Notes: generated from the sequence alone by a model not told the origin. A DNA stretch of 64,000 nt from Polaromonas sp. (GCF_030680935.1 NZ_JAUXUP010000027.1:1-64000), one strand, 5' to 3'. Shown: positions 9,336 through 20,200, counted from the first letter of the stretch. A program made the numbers and translations.

Positions 9336-10282
9336 ACGTAATTTTTTCGCAGAACAAGCGCATTCGCCAAGACGCATTAGCGCGGATGGAAACCAGCCTC
9401 GAAGGAACTGGCTGGGGGAGATGCCATGTCGACGAAGCCCGCCAAATCCTGCAGCTGATGGATGGAGACACCGGCGATGAAAATATTTCTGCTGCTGCCC
9501 GCTCCAAGGCGCAAATACTCAGCAAAGACCGGTACTTTGACTATTGGTATTTTGAGGGTGCGCCGCTGTCGGTGCAGATCGCGTTGGCGATTGCGCTAGA
9601 TACCGGCGCCTTCGTCCCGGCGGCGCGGCAGGAACGCAAGTGCGAGGAATTCCTCGCGTTTTTCAGAGGGCAGCTGGCGTTCAAGCGTGCGCTGAACTGG
9701 TCGGAAACGGTCGGCGGCTGGCTGTTTCCAGGCGAGGCAGAAAACCTCTGGAAGACGGTGCAGGACTATTCGGCGACCGACTTTGGCATCTGCGAAATCG
9801 GCTCGTGGACCGGCCGCTCAACCACCTTGCTTGGCGCGGCGCGCGCGCATTTTTGCCCCGGCAAACCACTTCATGCCATAGACGACTGGAACTTCGGCGG
9901 TCAGCCCGATCTGTATCCGTACCTGTCTGGCGCCAGGGCGCTGCGGCTCGAATTTGAGGCCAATACTGCGGCGTTTCTGGATGCGCCGACCATTCACGAG
10001 GCCAAGTTCCAGGACTTCGCGATCTCGCCGGCCGCGGCCGGCCTGAAGTTCGATCTCGTGTTCCATGACGCTGGCCACACAGTTGAAGATTTCGAACGAG
10101 ACCTGCCACTGTTGGCACCGCTGCTCGCGCCTGACGCCACGCTGCTGATACACGACTACGTGTCGCATCATTTCAGCGCGGCCCGCCAGGTCATCGACCA
10201 ATGGGTGGCCGCAGACAGCGGTAGGTCGCTGGAGCGGACGCTGGGCTCGACCGCGGTTATCCGCATCGGACGGCGCCCATGA
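9332..10282 (+). CDS. Class I SAM-dependent methyltransferase
   Basis: A 316-residue protein whose ATG at 9332 overlaps the permease stop. The AdoMet-binding motif I reads CEIGSWTGRSTTLL (E155 to about residue 167), followed by an acidic strand end (LHAIDDWNFGG) and FDLVFHDAGHTVEDFERDLPLL, a pattern of the Methyltransf_24-like group, whose members often act on sugars or small acids. About 150 residues precede the catalytic fold and do not match a known domain. Together with the methyltransferase encoded next, it suggests that the operon makes or modifies a small molecule which the ABC importer handles (inference). Confidence 0.75.
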   Translation: MNVIFSQNKRIRQDALARMETSLEGTGWGRCHVDEARQILQLMDGDTGDENISAAARSKAQILSKDRYFDYWYFEGAPLSVQIALAIALDTGAFVPAARQERKCEEFLAFFRGQLAFKRALNWSETVGGWLFPGEAENLWKTVQDYSATDFGICEIGSWTGRSTTLLGAARAHFCPGKPLHAIDDWNFGGQPDLYPYLSGARALRLEFEANTAAFLDAPTIHEAKFQDFAISPAAAGLKFDLVFHDAGHTVEDFERDLPLLAPLLAPDATLLIHDYVSHHFSAARQVIDQWVAADSGRSLERTLGSTAVIRIGRRP

Positions 10283-11181
10283 CCGCGTCCCCGACCCTGG
10301 CCGACTACGCCTATGCAAAGTATCTCGAGCAAGTCAACAAGCAAGAGGCCACAGGCAACAGCCTCACACGCCTGGTGCTGGGACAGCTTGCGGACAAACC
10401 ATCGATACGCATCCTGGATGTGGGCGCCGGCAACGGCGCAATCGCCGCAGCATTGATCAGCGCCTGCCGACGCCTGGGCCGCAACGTGTCGGCGACACTG
10501 GTGGAGCCCAACCGACACCGCCTGGCTACTCTCCAGGCGCGATTCGCCGGCGATAGCGGCGTGGCACTGGTGCCGCACAAATGGCCCAGCGCGGCGCCGC
10601 TGTGCGGCGGCGGCTTTGACGTCGTGCTGGGCGCCAACATCGCCTATCACTTCGCGGATCAGCGTGCCCTGTTCAAGAGTTTGTGGATGGCGGTCGCTGC
10701 GGGTGGCGTCCTGTGCTGCACCGCCGCGACCGCCGGCACGCTCCAGCACCCTCTGTACACGGAAATGTTGCCCCGGATGATCGAATCGGCCGAGCTCGAG
10801 CGAACTTTCGCCAGGCATGGCCACGCCGCCTGCATCGAAGAAGTGTGTGCGGCGGCTTTCAATCTTAGCGTGCCCGCCCGTCTGACCGTCGTGGCCGCCG
10901 ACTTCACCATCGCGCCGGCGGAGGTGCGGCGCGGGCTCGACGCGCTGGCCTCCAGGACCGCCGCGGCCGTCGACCCGTTTTGCCTGTTCCTGTCTTTCGC
11001 ATTGCGCGTCACAATCGACTCCTTGGTGTGGCAGTCGGCGATCGTCAGGGCGTTCGCGGTCAGCCAGAGATGGGCGGATGACGGCTTTTTGATGCGGGCG
11101 CAGGAAGGCCAGTTACTGTCCATCAAGGCGGATCCTGGTTCCGACCGTTCGCATTCGATATCTACTAGGAGTTGGAGATGA
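10279..11181 (+). CDS. Class I SAM-dependent methyltransferase
   Basis: A 300-residue protein starting at the ATG that overlaps the previous stop. Motif I is ILDVGAGNGAIAAAL (D47-G53), then ATLVEPNRHRLATLQ as the acidic strand end, FDVVLGANIAYHFADQRALFKSLW and GGVLCCTAATAG. This is a complete small-molecule methyltransferase fold with a C-terminal helical extension of about 80 residues. Its substrate is unknown. It is unrelated in detail to the methyltransferase before it, so the pair is not a recent duplication. Confidence 0.78.
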   Translation: MTASPTLADYAYAKYLEQVNKQEATGNSLTRLVLGQLADKPSIRILDVGAGNGAIAAALISACRRLGRNVSATLVEPNRHRLATLQARFAGDSGVALVPHKWPSAAPLCGGGFDVVLGANIAYHFADQRALFKSLWMAVAAGGVLCCTAATAGTLQHPLYTEMLPRMIESAELERTFARHGHAACIEEVCAAAFNLSVPARLTVVAADFTIAPAEVRRGLDALASRTAAAVDPFCLFLSFALRVTIDSLVWQSAIVRAFAVSQRWADDGFLMRAQEGQLLSIKADPGSDRSHSISTRSWR

Positions 11182-12176
11182 ATTACAGATCGCTGGTTGC
11201 GTCAGTGCTGATGCTCGGCTTGTTGCATGGCTGTGGCAAGGAGACCGGCGCGCCACAACCCGCTGCGCCGGCGAAACAGGAAGTTTCGACGCGCCTGAAA
11301 TGGTTGCCCGGCGCGCTTTATCTCGGAAGCATCGCGGCCAGGGAAAAAGGTTTTTGGTCCGCGCAGGGTCTGAACGTGAAGATCGAAACCGGCGGTTTCG
11401 AGGCGGACCCGATCAAACTGGTGGCGGCCGGCTCCAATGACTTTGGGATCACCGGCGCCGAGCAACTGCTGCAGGCGCGCGCCAATGGCGTTCCCATCGT
11501 GGCCATCTACATGGAGCTCAAGGACAGCCCGGTGGGCTGGATGACCGAAACGCGCAGCGGCATCACCACGCCGCAGCAGTTCGCTGGCAAGACCGTGGGC
11601 GCCTGGTACGGCACCAACAGCGAACCAACATTTGACGCACTCATCTCCAAGCTGGGGATGAACCCCAAATCGATGAAGCGTGTGGCCGTCAAGTTCGACA
11701 TGAATCCGCTCTACACAGGGCAGGTCGATGTCATACCCGTGTACCTCAATGGCCATCCTCTGGAGGCGCGGCGCCAGGGCAAGAGTGTCAACACCATTAA
11801 CCCGCGCGACTACGGTATCCGCCTTTATGGCAACGTGTACTTCACCACCGAAAAGATGATTCAGGAAAAGCCCGAGCTGGTGCAGAAATTCGTGTCCGGT
11901 CTGGCGCAGGGCTGGAACTTCACTTTCACCGACCAGGCGGCGGCTCTGGACGCGCTGATCAAGGCCGAGCCCAAGCTGGACCGCGCGCTCGAGCAGGAAG
12001 TTCTCCAGGCGAGCAAGTCCTATTTCGACGGCGGCAAAAGTGACGAGCGCCCTGGCTTGATGACCACCGAGCGCTGGGAAGAAACCAAATTCATCATGTC
12101 GACGTATTCGGATTTGCCCAAGACAGTGGAGGTATCCAAGGCCTTCACGAACAAGTTCGTCGAGGCGGCGAGGTAA
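11178..12176 (+). CDS. ABC transporter substrate-binding lipoprotein, NMT1/SsuA-like
   Basis: A 332-residue protein. The start is the ATG at 11178, which overlaps the previous stop and has AGGAG and GGAG sequences just upstream. A lipoprotein signal ends in LLHGCGKE, so Cys is the likely lipidation site and the protein is anchored in the periplasm. The mature part is an NMT1/THI5-type binding fold: TRLKWLPGALYLGSIAAREKGFW, LVAAGSNDFGITGAEQLLQA, FAGKTVGAWYGTNSEPTFDALI. Relatives bind pyrimidines, sulfonates or similar compounds. The ligand cannot be read from the sequence. It completes the importer encoded at 7783 and 8544. Confidence 0.9.
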   Translation: MNYRSLVASVLMLGLLHGCGKETGAPQPAAPAKQEVSTRLKWLPGALYLGSIAAREKGFWSAQGLNVKIETGGFEADPIKLVAAGSNDFGITGAEQLLQARANGVPIVAIYMELKDSPVGWMTETRSGITTPQQFAGKTVGAWYGTNSEPTFDALISKLGMNPKSMKRVAVKFDMNPLYTGQVDVIPVYLNGHPLEARRQGKSVNTINPRDYGIRLYGNVYFTTEKMIQEKPELVQKFVSGLAQGWNFTFTDQAAALDALIKAEPKLDRALEQEVLQASKSYFDGGKSDERPGLMTTERWEETKFIMSTYSDLPKTVEVSKAFTNKFVEAAR

Positions 12177-12180
12177 GGAC

Positions 12181-14514
12181 ATGGCGGCCGGCGTCAATCC
12201 TTTGCAATCCCGCCTCGAAGCGATGCTGGAGACATTGAGGAAGGATCGTGTATTGCAGGTCGAGACCGACACCGCGTGGATGCACGGGGACGTCACAAAG
12301 GAGCAGTTCCATACTTCTTTCCGCCGCAGTTGGGAATATCTGTACGTTCCGCTGGGCGCAATGTTCCCAATGCGTCCCGCGTCCGCGTCGGGCCGCAAGA
12401 GGACTGCAACGCATGACAGTTCGGGAGTTCCTCCAGGCGCTTATTCGAAGCTGGGGCGACACGCGGCACCGCTGCAGATCGAGATTTCGCAACACGTTGC
12501 CAAATTCATGCTCGATCCCGGATATAGCGTCGATAGCTTCGATAAGCTCGAGCGGCCGTATGTTCCAGAAACAGAGCCGTGGAAAGTTTTTTTCCTCAGC
12601 GAGTTGCTGTCCGAGCTGATCTGGCTTGTGAAGCGCGGCGTGCCGGATAAGCAGGTTGGGCTGGCGGGCTTCCGGCGCGGCCCAAAACTGGATCCGAAAG
12701 AAGCGCAATGCGTCTGGCTTGATTTGCTGTCGATCTGGGCTTTCGACGCACGCAAACCCCAGCTTCTCGATGACATCAGAATCAATTTCGATGGCTACAA
12801 CGAGAACACTGGATTGCGCTGGTCCGCAAGTGCTCACCCCCGCAATGAGTATGCGGGGCGGATTTTTTCGACAAATGATGCTGGAGACGAATCGGCCGAA
12901 AAACGAATCAAATCGGTGTTGCGGTACAGGGCTTTCTACGATGATCAGGAATGCAGCGGCACCCTGCTTTTTTCCCACCGCGATGATAGTGCATACTGGA
13001 ATGGCATCCCGCTCGATTGCGTGCCAGACGGACCGTTCAAGACCGAAAGTCTGCACGAGCTAGCTACGGCCATGCGGACCCGTTTGTTCGAGGGGTTTGA
13101 CTATTCGGCTTTTGTCATGTTCGGCGCCAGCCCTGATCTTGAAGGCGTTCATGGACAGGCACTCCCGTTGGAACGACCACTGAGCATCAGCGCCTCTGGC
13201 ACTTTCATCCATTTTGGTATGCGATGCAGCAAAGCCGAAGCACTTTCGATTTCGCGGCGCATACATATCGGCATGCGCAATTTGCAGTCGGAGCTCTTCT
13301 CGCACATGGCCAAAGTGCGAATTGATCAACTCAATCTGGAACGTGCCCGACTCGTGGCGCAAAACGATGTCTTCCAGACGGTTCGACTGCCGATCGCGCG
13401 GATCAATGATGCGATTGCTCGGCTGCAGTCGGAGGTCCAGTTTGTCAACTTGCACTTGTCTCGCGCCCAAGACGGTCTCTTTTCGGCGTATGCAGAGGTT
13501 GAGAACCTCTTTGAAGGCTCGAAGGGTATTGTAATTCCCGGGCGTGCGCAACACATCACGGTTGATCACGATTGCGGCTACGAAAATGCAGGCCGCAATG
13601 CGGAATTGGTTTGGGTTTTATCGTGGGCTATCAGCTACTTCATCGGCGAAAATCCAGCCTTGACGCCAGCGGATCCCGACCGAATCGAGAGGCCCAACAG
13701 CCCGCAAGATTTGAGCGCTGCGTTGGCGCACCTGAATGCTAGCCTTGAAAAGGCTATTCAACACGCGGAGAGCGGAAATCGCGTGGCGATGGCGTTATTG
13801 CGAATTTTGCATGAAGACAACGCTCGTAGTCCGGATGCCATCAAGGAGTTGCGGACGGCGTGGCAACCAGAAAAGACTTCCCTGCGCAGCCAGATGCTGC
13901 TTTGCTTGAAAAACCGATTTCACCATGTGTTGAAGACGCGGGAGGCGACTTGGCTGTGCGTTTCACAACTCGCGCCTTATGTTGCCATGGAGCCCAAGTT
14001 AGACTCCCGGCATCGCATTTGGACCAATCACGGATTCGCTTCTCACGAACCGCTGCTACGTTTCCTGGATTACTTTCTCGCGTCTAAAGATGCGGCGCTG
14101 GGCAAGCCATTGCACTACTACGAGGTCTGCGCCGGAGAAGCTCGCTACGAGGTGGTTTTTACCCTCATGCAACAAAGCACGGAAGCTGCCAGTGGCGGCA
14201 AGGTCGTCCCCTTGCTCAAGGAATCTCTTGGCGGGCCAAGGCTTGCGGCGGCTCTGATCGACCTCCATAAGCGCTATACCAAAGGTGGCGGCGGGAACGA
14301 TTTAACTGGCTACGCAAACGGAAGCGTCGTGACGCCGTTCTACAAGCTCATGCGGTCTTCGCTCGGCAGCGCCACCTGCATTCCTTCCAGCCGCGTCGAA
14401 GAGCGCTTGCAGATTGTTTTCAATGATCAGCTTGAGATGTCCGTATCCATTGAAAAAGGGGGAAGATTTGTCGACTCCATTCGATTTAAGACCTCTCCTG
14501 TAAAGCCCGTGTAG
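12181..14514 (+). CDS. Large protein of unknown function in the ten-gene operon
   Basis: A 777-residue soluble protein starting four bases after the lipoprotein gene. I do not recognise a family. The first 230 residues are globular and tryptophan-rich. Residues around 355-450 are predicted long helices that look like a coiled coil (NLQSELFSHMAKVRIDQL, LQSEVQFVNLHLSRAQDG). The C-terminal third contains YTKGGGGNDLTGYANGSVV, which could be a nucleotide-binding loop but matches no standard motif. It links the transporter half of the operon to the phosphorelay half. A degenerate sensor kinase is one possibility, but no H-box or ATP lid can be shown. Confidence 0.75.
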   Translation: MAAGVNPLQSRLEAMLETLRKDRVLQVETDTAWMHGDVTKEQFHTSFRRSWEYLYVPLGAMFPMRPASASGRKRTATHDSSGVPPGAYSKLGRHAAPLQIEISQHVAKFMLDPGYSVDSFDKLERPYVPETEPWKVFFLSELLSELIWLVKRGVPDKQVGLAGFRRGPKLDPKEAQCVWLDLLSIWAFDARKPQLLDDIRINFDGYNENTGLRWSASAHPRNEYAGRIFSTNDAGDESAEKRIKSVLRYRAFYDDQECSGTLLFSHRDDSAYWNGIPLDCVPDGPFKTESLHELATAMRTRLFEGFDYSAFVMFGASPDLEGVHGQALPLERPLSISASGTFIHFGMRCSKAEALSISRRIHIGMRNLQSELFSHMAKVRIDQLNLERARLVAQNDVFQTVRLPIARINDAIARLQSEVQFVNLHLSRAQDGLFSAYAEVENLFEGSKGIVIPGRAQHITVDHDCGYENAGRNAELVWVLSWAISYFIGENPALTPADPDRIERPNSPQDLSAALAHLNASLEKAIQHAESGNRVAMALLRILHEDNARSPDAIKELRTAWQPEKTSLRSQMLLCLKNRFHHVLKTREATWLCVSQLAPYVAMEPKLDSRHRIWTNHGFASHEPLLRFLDYFLASKDAALGKPLHYYEVCAGEARYEVVFTLMQQSTEAASGGKVVPLLKESLGGPRLAAALIDLHKRYTKGGGGNDLTGYANGSVVTPFYKLMRSSLGSATCIPSSRVEERLQIVFNDQLEMSVSIEKGGRFVDSIRFKTSPVKPV

Positions 14515-14530
14515 CCAGAAAAGCCCGGCC

Positions 14531-15085
14531 ATGAATATTTATGTCATCGATCACAGGGGTTTGGCTGCGGCAACGGAGGTAGCGAGCACGTTGCGCGAAT
14601 TGGATCCAGGTTCTACGTTGTTTCCCAATATCAGTTTCGATACGGCTGTCGACAACCAATACGACTTTCCTGCCCTCTTTTTCATTCACGCGGGTCTACT
14701 CGAACGCGCCGAGCTTGAGAATACTTTGACGAATAGCTATGCTGCCGAGAAGTGGGCGCTGGTTCATTTCTATCGCGACGCCTCGTGGCACCAGCCCAAA
14801 CAGGATCCGAGAATCTGCCCAGAAATCTATGATGCCGTTGAGCTGCTACAAGTCGAGCGGCAATGGCTATTGATGCTCCGAAATAGCACGTTGAATGGAG
14901 GGCCCGAATTCAGTGGCGGGCGTGAAAACCTCCCAACAGCCGCCGTCGCCGCCCTGCTAATGCAAAAGGCTGGCCTGGATTTCAGCCTAGTCCCCGGACT
15001 TGATGAAGCCGCGCAGCGGGAATGTCCGGACGGGCAGTACGAGCAAGCGCTCAAGTCTTACTTCGCCCGGGTACGGCCTTCATGA
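14531..15085 (+). CDS. Unknown 184-residue protein, possibly a degenerate receiver
   Basis: Starts MNIYVIDHRGLAAATEVAST, which has the strand-acid-helix opening of a response-regulator receiver. The position expected for the phosphorylated aspartate reads ALFFIHAGLLE, without the acid, and HFYRDAS could be the next strand. The C-terminal 80 residues are helical and unrelated to output domains I know. It lies 16 bp after the 777-residue gene and overlaps the next gene (ATGA). In an operon rich in receiver-like regions a pseudo-receiver is plausible, but the call is weak. Confidence 0.6.
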   Translation: MNIYVIDHRGLAAATEVASTLRELDPGSTLFPNISFDTAVDNQYDFPALFFIHAGLLERAELENTLTNSYAAEKWALVHFYRDASWHQPKQDPRICPEIYDAVELLQVERQWLLMLRNSTLNGGPEFSGGRENLPTAAVAALLMQKAGLDFSLVPGLDEAAQRECPDGQYEQALKSYFARVRPS

Positions 15086-15600
15086 TGTGCATCGACGACG
15101 TGCAGTTCGCCGGCGAGGTCGTCTCGCTGCGCGCCAAAGTGAGCCACAGCTGGCTGGACCACGAAATCTCGATGATCGATACCCCCGTGGCTGTCACCCG
15201 CTGGCGCTCGGGAAACTGGCCGACGATCGCGTGCAAGTGGGAATCCATGCATGACCTGGCGCTGGAGTTTGGTGAGATGCTGCACCGGTTCAGCGCAGCG
15301 GCGCTGGTTGACACGCTGCCTGTCTTCGATGCGATGGAGCTGGCGGCCAAAGGCGAGCTTAGGGCGCGGCTGGACGCATTGCACCAAAATTTCATCGATA
15401 CACCCGCGCTGCGTACGGAGTACCTCGCTCGTCTGCAAACGCTGTGGAGCTGCGCCGTTTCCTTCTTCAGCCTGGCGCAGCAACCGGGCGCTGGCGAAGC
15501 CGAGATCGTTTCGGCTTGGGGCCAGGTGCGCGGCGCCGGCGCGCAAATGAAAGCCTTGTTCACCAGCGGTCTCATCCCCAGCGGGGTGGTCCTGCCATGA
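15082..15600 (+). CDS. Unknown 172-residue helical protein
   Basis: The start is the ATG at 15082, which overlaps the previous stop; a longer frame from 15022 would overlap that gene. The first 60 residues look like a small beta domain (FAGEVVSLRAKVSHSWLDHE), the rest is helical (FGEMLHRFSAAALVDTLPVFDAMELAAKG). No catalytic motif is seen. It overlaps the receiver-AAA+ gene by four bases on its 3' side, so its product is likely made in step with that protein and may bind it. Confidence 0.6.
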   Translation: MMCIDDVQFAGEVVSLRAKVSHSWLDHEISMIDTPVAVTRWRSGNWPTIACKWESMHDLALEFGEMLHRFSAAALVDTLPVFDAMELAAKGELRARLDALHQNFIDTPALRTEYLARLQTLWSCAVSFFSLAQQPGAGEAEIVSAWGQVRGAGAQMKALFTSGLIPSGVVLP

Positions 15601-17252
15601 CGATCCGCATCTTGGTGATCGACGACGAACTGGCGCGACTGGCGTACAAGCGCGAAGAATTTCTCGCGCGCTGGAACCTGTTTCCGGGCCGCGCCTTCGC
15701 GCGCGCGCCGCAGTTCACCTTCATCTCCAGCCAGCATGTTCTGGCCGACCGCATCGACAACGATGCGCAGCTAGCTGTCGAGTTTGTCGCCGAAGACCCC
15801 GAAGCCTGGAGCATGGTGCTGCTGGACATGCAGTTTGACCACGGCGAATTGGTCAACGGCGAGCCACGGCGTGCCGATCCCCGGTTCGGGCTGAAGATCC
15901 AGGCCTTGCTGGAGCGCGAGTTTCCCGAACTCCCCATTTTGCAGTTCACGGCGCAGATGCATGCTGACCTGGCGCACGAAGGCGGGTACTACCTGTCCAA
16001 GATCGATGGAACGACCGAGGATCTGCGCAACCAGCTGATCGAGCGCGGCAGGCTTTCACTGGAAGATCGGCGATTGCTGCTGCGGATTCCTGCCGACACC
16101 ATCATCGCCAGCGATGCCACAGTCAAGGCGTATGCACAGGTACACCGGCTGGCGGCCACCAACGCCGCGCTGCTGATCGTGGGCGAAACGGGGACCGGCA
16201 AGACCCATCTGGCGCGTTACTTCCACGACATGTCGCCCCACGCGTCCGGACCTTGGGTGGTGATGGAGATGACGTCCAAACCAGATAATCTCTTCGAGGC
16301 CCTGCTCTTTGGCCACGAGAAGGGTGCGTTCACCGGGGCCGACAGGTTTTCGCCAGGCCTGTTCAGCGAGGCAGAGGGAGGCACTCTTTTCCTCGACGAA
16401 ATCGGCGCGCTTCCCCCGCAGCTACAGGCCAAGATGCTTCGCGCGGTCGGCGAGCGCCGCTATCGACGGATCGGCGCGGCACAAGATCAGGAACTGCGCT
16501 GCCAGTTGGTGGCGGCGACGCAAGACCCTATCGACGCGGATGCTTCGCGCAAGGATCTTTGGGCGCGCTTTCAGACAGTTTCCATTCCGCCACTGCGCGA
16601 GCGTCCGCAGGAGATCGGAAAGCTCGCGGAACATTTTCTGGCGATCTCCCAAAAAAAGCAGGCCAAAAAGGGCATGAAATTTTCCGCGGTTGCGCTGGCC
16701 ACCCTAGCTGGGCAGCCCTGGCCCGACAACTCTCGCGGGTTGGAGAACATGGTCCAGAACGCGGTCCTGCGCCTTTCCTCCAACAGCGTGGTGCAGCTGA
16801 GGGATCTGGACCTTGTGGCTCCCGCCACGCCGCCAAAGGCTCACGCGCAAGCAACCGCATCACCCTCGCAGGCGCACGAAGCCACAATTTCGCCGTCGAG
16901 CCCGGTGGTGCGTCTGGCAGACCTGCTGGCCTCGATGGACGAGGCAGCCATCCCTGACACGGACGAAGCCCTGCGCGGCTTGCTGTCCAGATTCGATGAC
17001 AAGAGCCGGCGCGTTCGGCAGGAATTGATGCTGGCCGCGATGCATCGATGCCGCCACAAGGTGTCTGGCAAGGTGAACCTGCTGGCCAGCATGCGCTTCC
17101 TGACCAACGATGCAGCTTTGAGTTCGACAGATGCCAAGCGCGATCTCAAGATGGCGTTTGGCTTGACTACAAAAGGCCCGGTCGACCGTGAATGGCTGGA
17201 ACGGCTGCTGCAGGAATGGGTCGCGCGCAAGTACGGCTCGCACGGGCCATGA
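15597..17252 (+). CDS. Receiver plus sigma-54-activator-type AAA+ protein
   Basis: A 551-residue protein. The N-terminal receiver has the acidic pair D9-D10 (ILVIDDELARL), the likely phosphorylation site D77 (MVLLDMQFD) and a conserved lysine in YYLSKIDG. The AAA+ domain follows: Walker A GETGTGKT (196-203), the GAFTGA loop (243-248), Walker B GGTLFLDEIGALP and arginine fingers in RFQTVSIPPLRERPQEI. GAFTGA contacts sigma-54 RNA polymerase in known members. Oddly the C-terminus (LADLLASMDE, then RRVRQELMLAAMHRCRHKV) is not the usual Fis-type helix-turn-helix, so DNA binding is doubtful. It overlaps genes on both sides. Confidence 0.85.
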   Translation: MTIRILVIDDELARLAYKREEFLARWNLFPGRAFARAPQFTFISSQHVLADRIDNDAQLAVEFVAEDPEAWSMVLLDMQFDHGELVNGEPRRADPRFGLKIQALLEREFPELPILQFTAQMHADLAHEGGYYLSKIDGTTEDLRNQLIERGRLSLEDRRLLLRIPADTIIASDATVKAYAQVHRLAATNAALLIVGETGTGKTHLARYFHDMSPHASGPWVVMEMTSKPDNLFEALLFGHEKGAFTGADRFSPGLFSEAEGGTLFLDEIGALPPQLQAKMLRAVGERRYRRIGAAQDQELRCQLVAATQDPIDADASRKDLWARFQTVSIPPLRERPQEIGKLAEHFLAISQKKQAKKGMKFSAVALATLAGQPWPDNSRGLENMVQNAVLRLSSNSVVQLRDLDLVAPATPPKAHAQATASPSQAHEATISPSSPVVRLADLLASMDEAAIPDTDEALRGLLSRFDDKSRRVRQELMLAAMHRCRHKVSGKVNLLASMRFLTNDAALSSTDAKRDLKMAFGLTTKGPVDREWLERLLQEWVARKYGSHGP

Positions 17253-20200
17253 GCCTGATTCGCGATTCGCTCGGTAAGATTGCCGGCCAGGCCGGGCGGC
17301 GCGTGGCCTCGGCGCCGGACGCAGCCCACCGGATCTGGGTACTCGATTACGAGCCCAACTTTTCGGCACTCTGGGATTTTGATGGCGCGGCCTGGTCCGC
17401 CGAGCTCGATCTTGTCGTGCTCGTCGAGGGCGGAGATCTTCGCGGCATCGGCGAGGTGGAATACACCCGGCATCTAGGCGCGCATGACTGGGCGCTGATG
17501 TGCTGCAGCTCGCGGACCCTCGATGGGAAGGCGCGCCCCGAAATCCTGATCGTCGATGCGCGTAACTACGCATCCGGCAGGGTGGACTACGGCAGCGAGC
17601 TGGTCGATCTCCTGCGGCGTCGGCGCGGCGTGCCGCTACCCATCCACAATTTCAGCCCGTATGCGCCCGGACAGCTGGACGATCTGGTGGATCGCGTGAA
17701 AGATATTTCAGGGCCGCAACGCAGCGCGGGCGACATCTCGAGGGCGCAGGCAACGCTAGTCCACCAGCTCTGGGTGCGCCAGCTCAGCGACTCGGACGAC
17801 CGCAACGAGCACCACTTCTTGAACAACGCCCTGGCTCCGCTTGCCATCGCTGCGCAAAGCGCGCGAGGCTCCAGGGCATTCGAAGAGGTTGCAAAATGCC
17901 AAGAGCGCTCGAGGATCGCACGCCACACCCTCATGGAAGTGCTGCGCCGCGTTGCCGGCGCGCCGGAGGGGGCGGCGGATGCAAGTATGCAGCAAGTTCC
18001 GGAACTGCGAGATGCCGGGTTCATCCTGGTCGATGACCAGGCCGACTTCGGCTGGTCGGCGCTGCTGGGTGCGGGTCTGGCGCAAGCCGGTGTCCAGAAG
18101 CCTTTGCGTTGCTTCACCAACGTAGATGCCGTCTTGACCAGGCTCGAAGAGCTCGCGCGCGAGGCAGTTATGGACCCTTACCGTTCGCTGCGGTTACGCC
18201 TGTCGCTCGATGGCCAGGAAAGCGAGGCGCTGTTTCTGGACATCCGGCTGTTCGGCAGCGAAACGCCCGAGTCAACCCGACGGGAAGCCGCATTCTTCAG
18301 GGCGCTGCTGGGGACTGACAGCGTACCGGGGCTGATCGAGCGGTTATATGCCCAAGGAAGCGATGACGAGGCGCGTCAAGGCCTTGCCATTGGGCAGGAT
18401 GAAGTCGCTGATCTGCGTACTTGGCTCGCTCCCGTCGAGGCGGGGCAGGCGGCAGACTGGCGCGCTGCACCTCAGTATCTGCAAGCCATCACGCTGCTGG
18501 CCCGTCTGCTGGCATGCATGGACTGTAGCTATCCGGTCATCTTGTTTTCGTCCAGCGGTCAGCGCAGGCTGGCACAACTGTGCGCGCCTTACCCCTCTAT
18601 CTATCTCGATTTCCCCAAGCCGCGGTTCGGTGCCTACGCCTCAAGCGAGATCGGGGCTGAATTTCGGCAGCACCAGGCCAAGACTCTCGCGTTCGTCAGA
18701 AAGCGGCTGGCCGCTCGCGGCGCCGCGCAGGCGATGCTCTCGCGCAGCAATGCGGCGGGTCCCAAGCGGGACGGCGTGGTCAAGGCTCAGAGCTACGTCG
18801 AAATCTTCACTGATGAGTCGGGGCGAGACGATAGTCACCATTTCGTTGTCACCGCGCTAGCTGTGATTTACCGCCGTGCCCGCAGTTCCGTGGAAGCCGC
18901 CGAGTTGGAACCAGCGCTTCATAAGCGCACCGTCCGGATCCGCGATCCCAAGAATCCTCTTGCCCGCATCAACGTGCCTTTCAGGTGGCGCAAGGGTAGT
19001 GTGTATGCGGAGAACCAGCCAATGCCCAAGAGGATGGAGAACGAACAAGACGGCGAACAATGGAAAGTCTTCCGGGACAACACCCCGGCGTTGCTCAATA
19101 GCGCCGCGGGTTGGAATGAGGTTGAGCGCATCGTGGCCGTCAGCATGTATTCGCGAATGGAAGACAACGCTCGGGAGGGTCCCGACGCGCTGAAAGATTT
19201 TTCTCTTGATGCATTGAATTTCAAGCATTTGCTCAATTGCCTGGAAGTGCTGACGGTCGAGCTGCTGGGCGAAGGACTGCACAACCCGGACTATCCATTG
19301 TCTGTTTTTTTGGCTAATCGGCTGCGATTTGTTTCGAACGCTGCAGACACGACCGGGTTTGCGGAGAAATCGAAAGCCGATCAACTGGGCAAGACATTCA
19401 CGTCGAGGTTTGGCATCGATACGGAGCCTTTCATAAACAGCAAAACAGGCAAGCACGGAGTTGCTTACCATTCGATAGGACCGGCAACGCCAGCGCGCCT
19501 TTGGACCGAACTGGCCAATCGAAACCCGGCGATCAGAAAGCTGCAGCCCCAAATTTGCAGGGGTGAGGGCATGAATTCAGAGGATGGCGCGCTGCGCACG
19601 CTGCACAACCTAGCCGACTCCCTGGCATCCACTATCCATTCCTCGACGTTTGTGCCGCTGCCCGGTGAGGACCCGAGCGAACAACTTCGATGGTTTGCCG
19701 AGTGCCAGGACAATGCCGCCATTTCGCTGACCAACACCCATGCCGGCCGGGCCACCGACCTAGCCATGGACAGCTGCCGTTATCACAACCTGGGTGACTT
19801 GGGCGGCTGTGTACTGCTGGGGGCGCTGGCCGCGTGCGCTGAAACCAAAGAGGACCGCGCGCACCCGATATCCTCGGTGTTGCCCCGGCTGCTGTGCAAA
19901 GGCGCCGATGCCATGCGCAAGCTGAATGCAGCGCAATACGAAGTGTTTGTCGACGATTTCAACCGTTTGGGAACGCGCGACAGTTCGCTGGCAAGACGCT
20001 CGGCCATCCTGGTGGCAGGCGCGCCTGAGGCGCTGCCGGAGGTAGCACCTGTGGCGGCTCCGGAGGCGACCCCTGAAGCCACAACACCCAACCTCGAAAC
20101 GCTAGAAGAACCCGGGGGCACCTTCAGCGCGTGCGTGATGAGCGCACTGGTGAAAAAGAAACCGACTTGCGTCGAGCTGCTGATAAACGGCAAGCACTAC

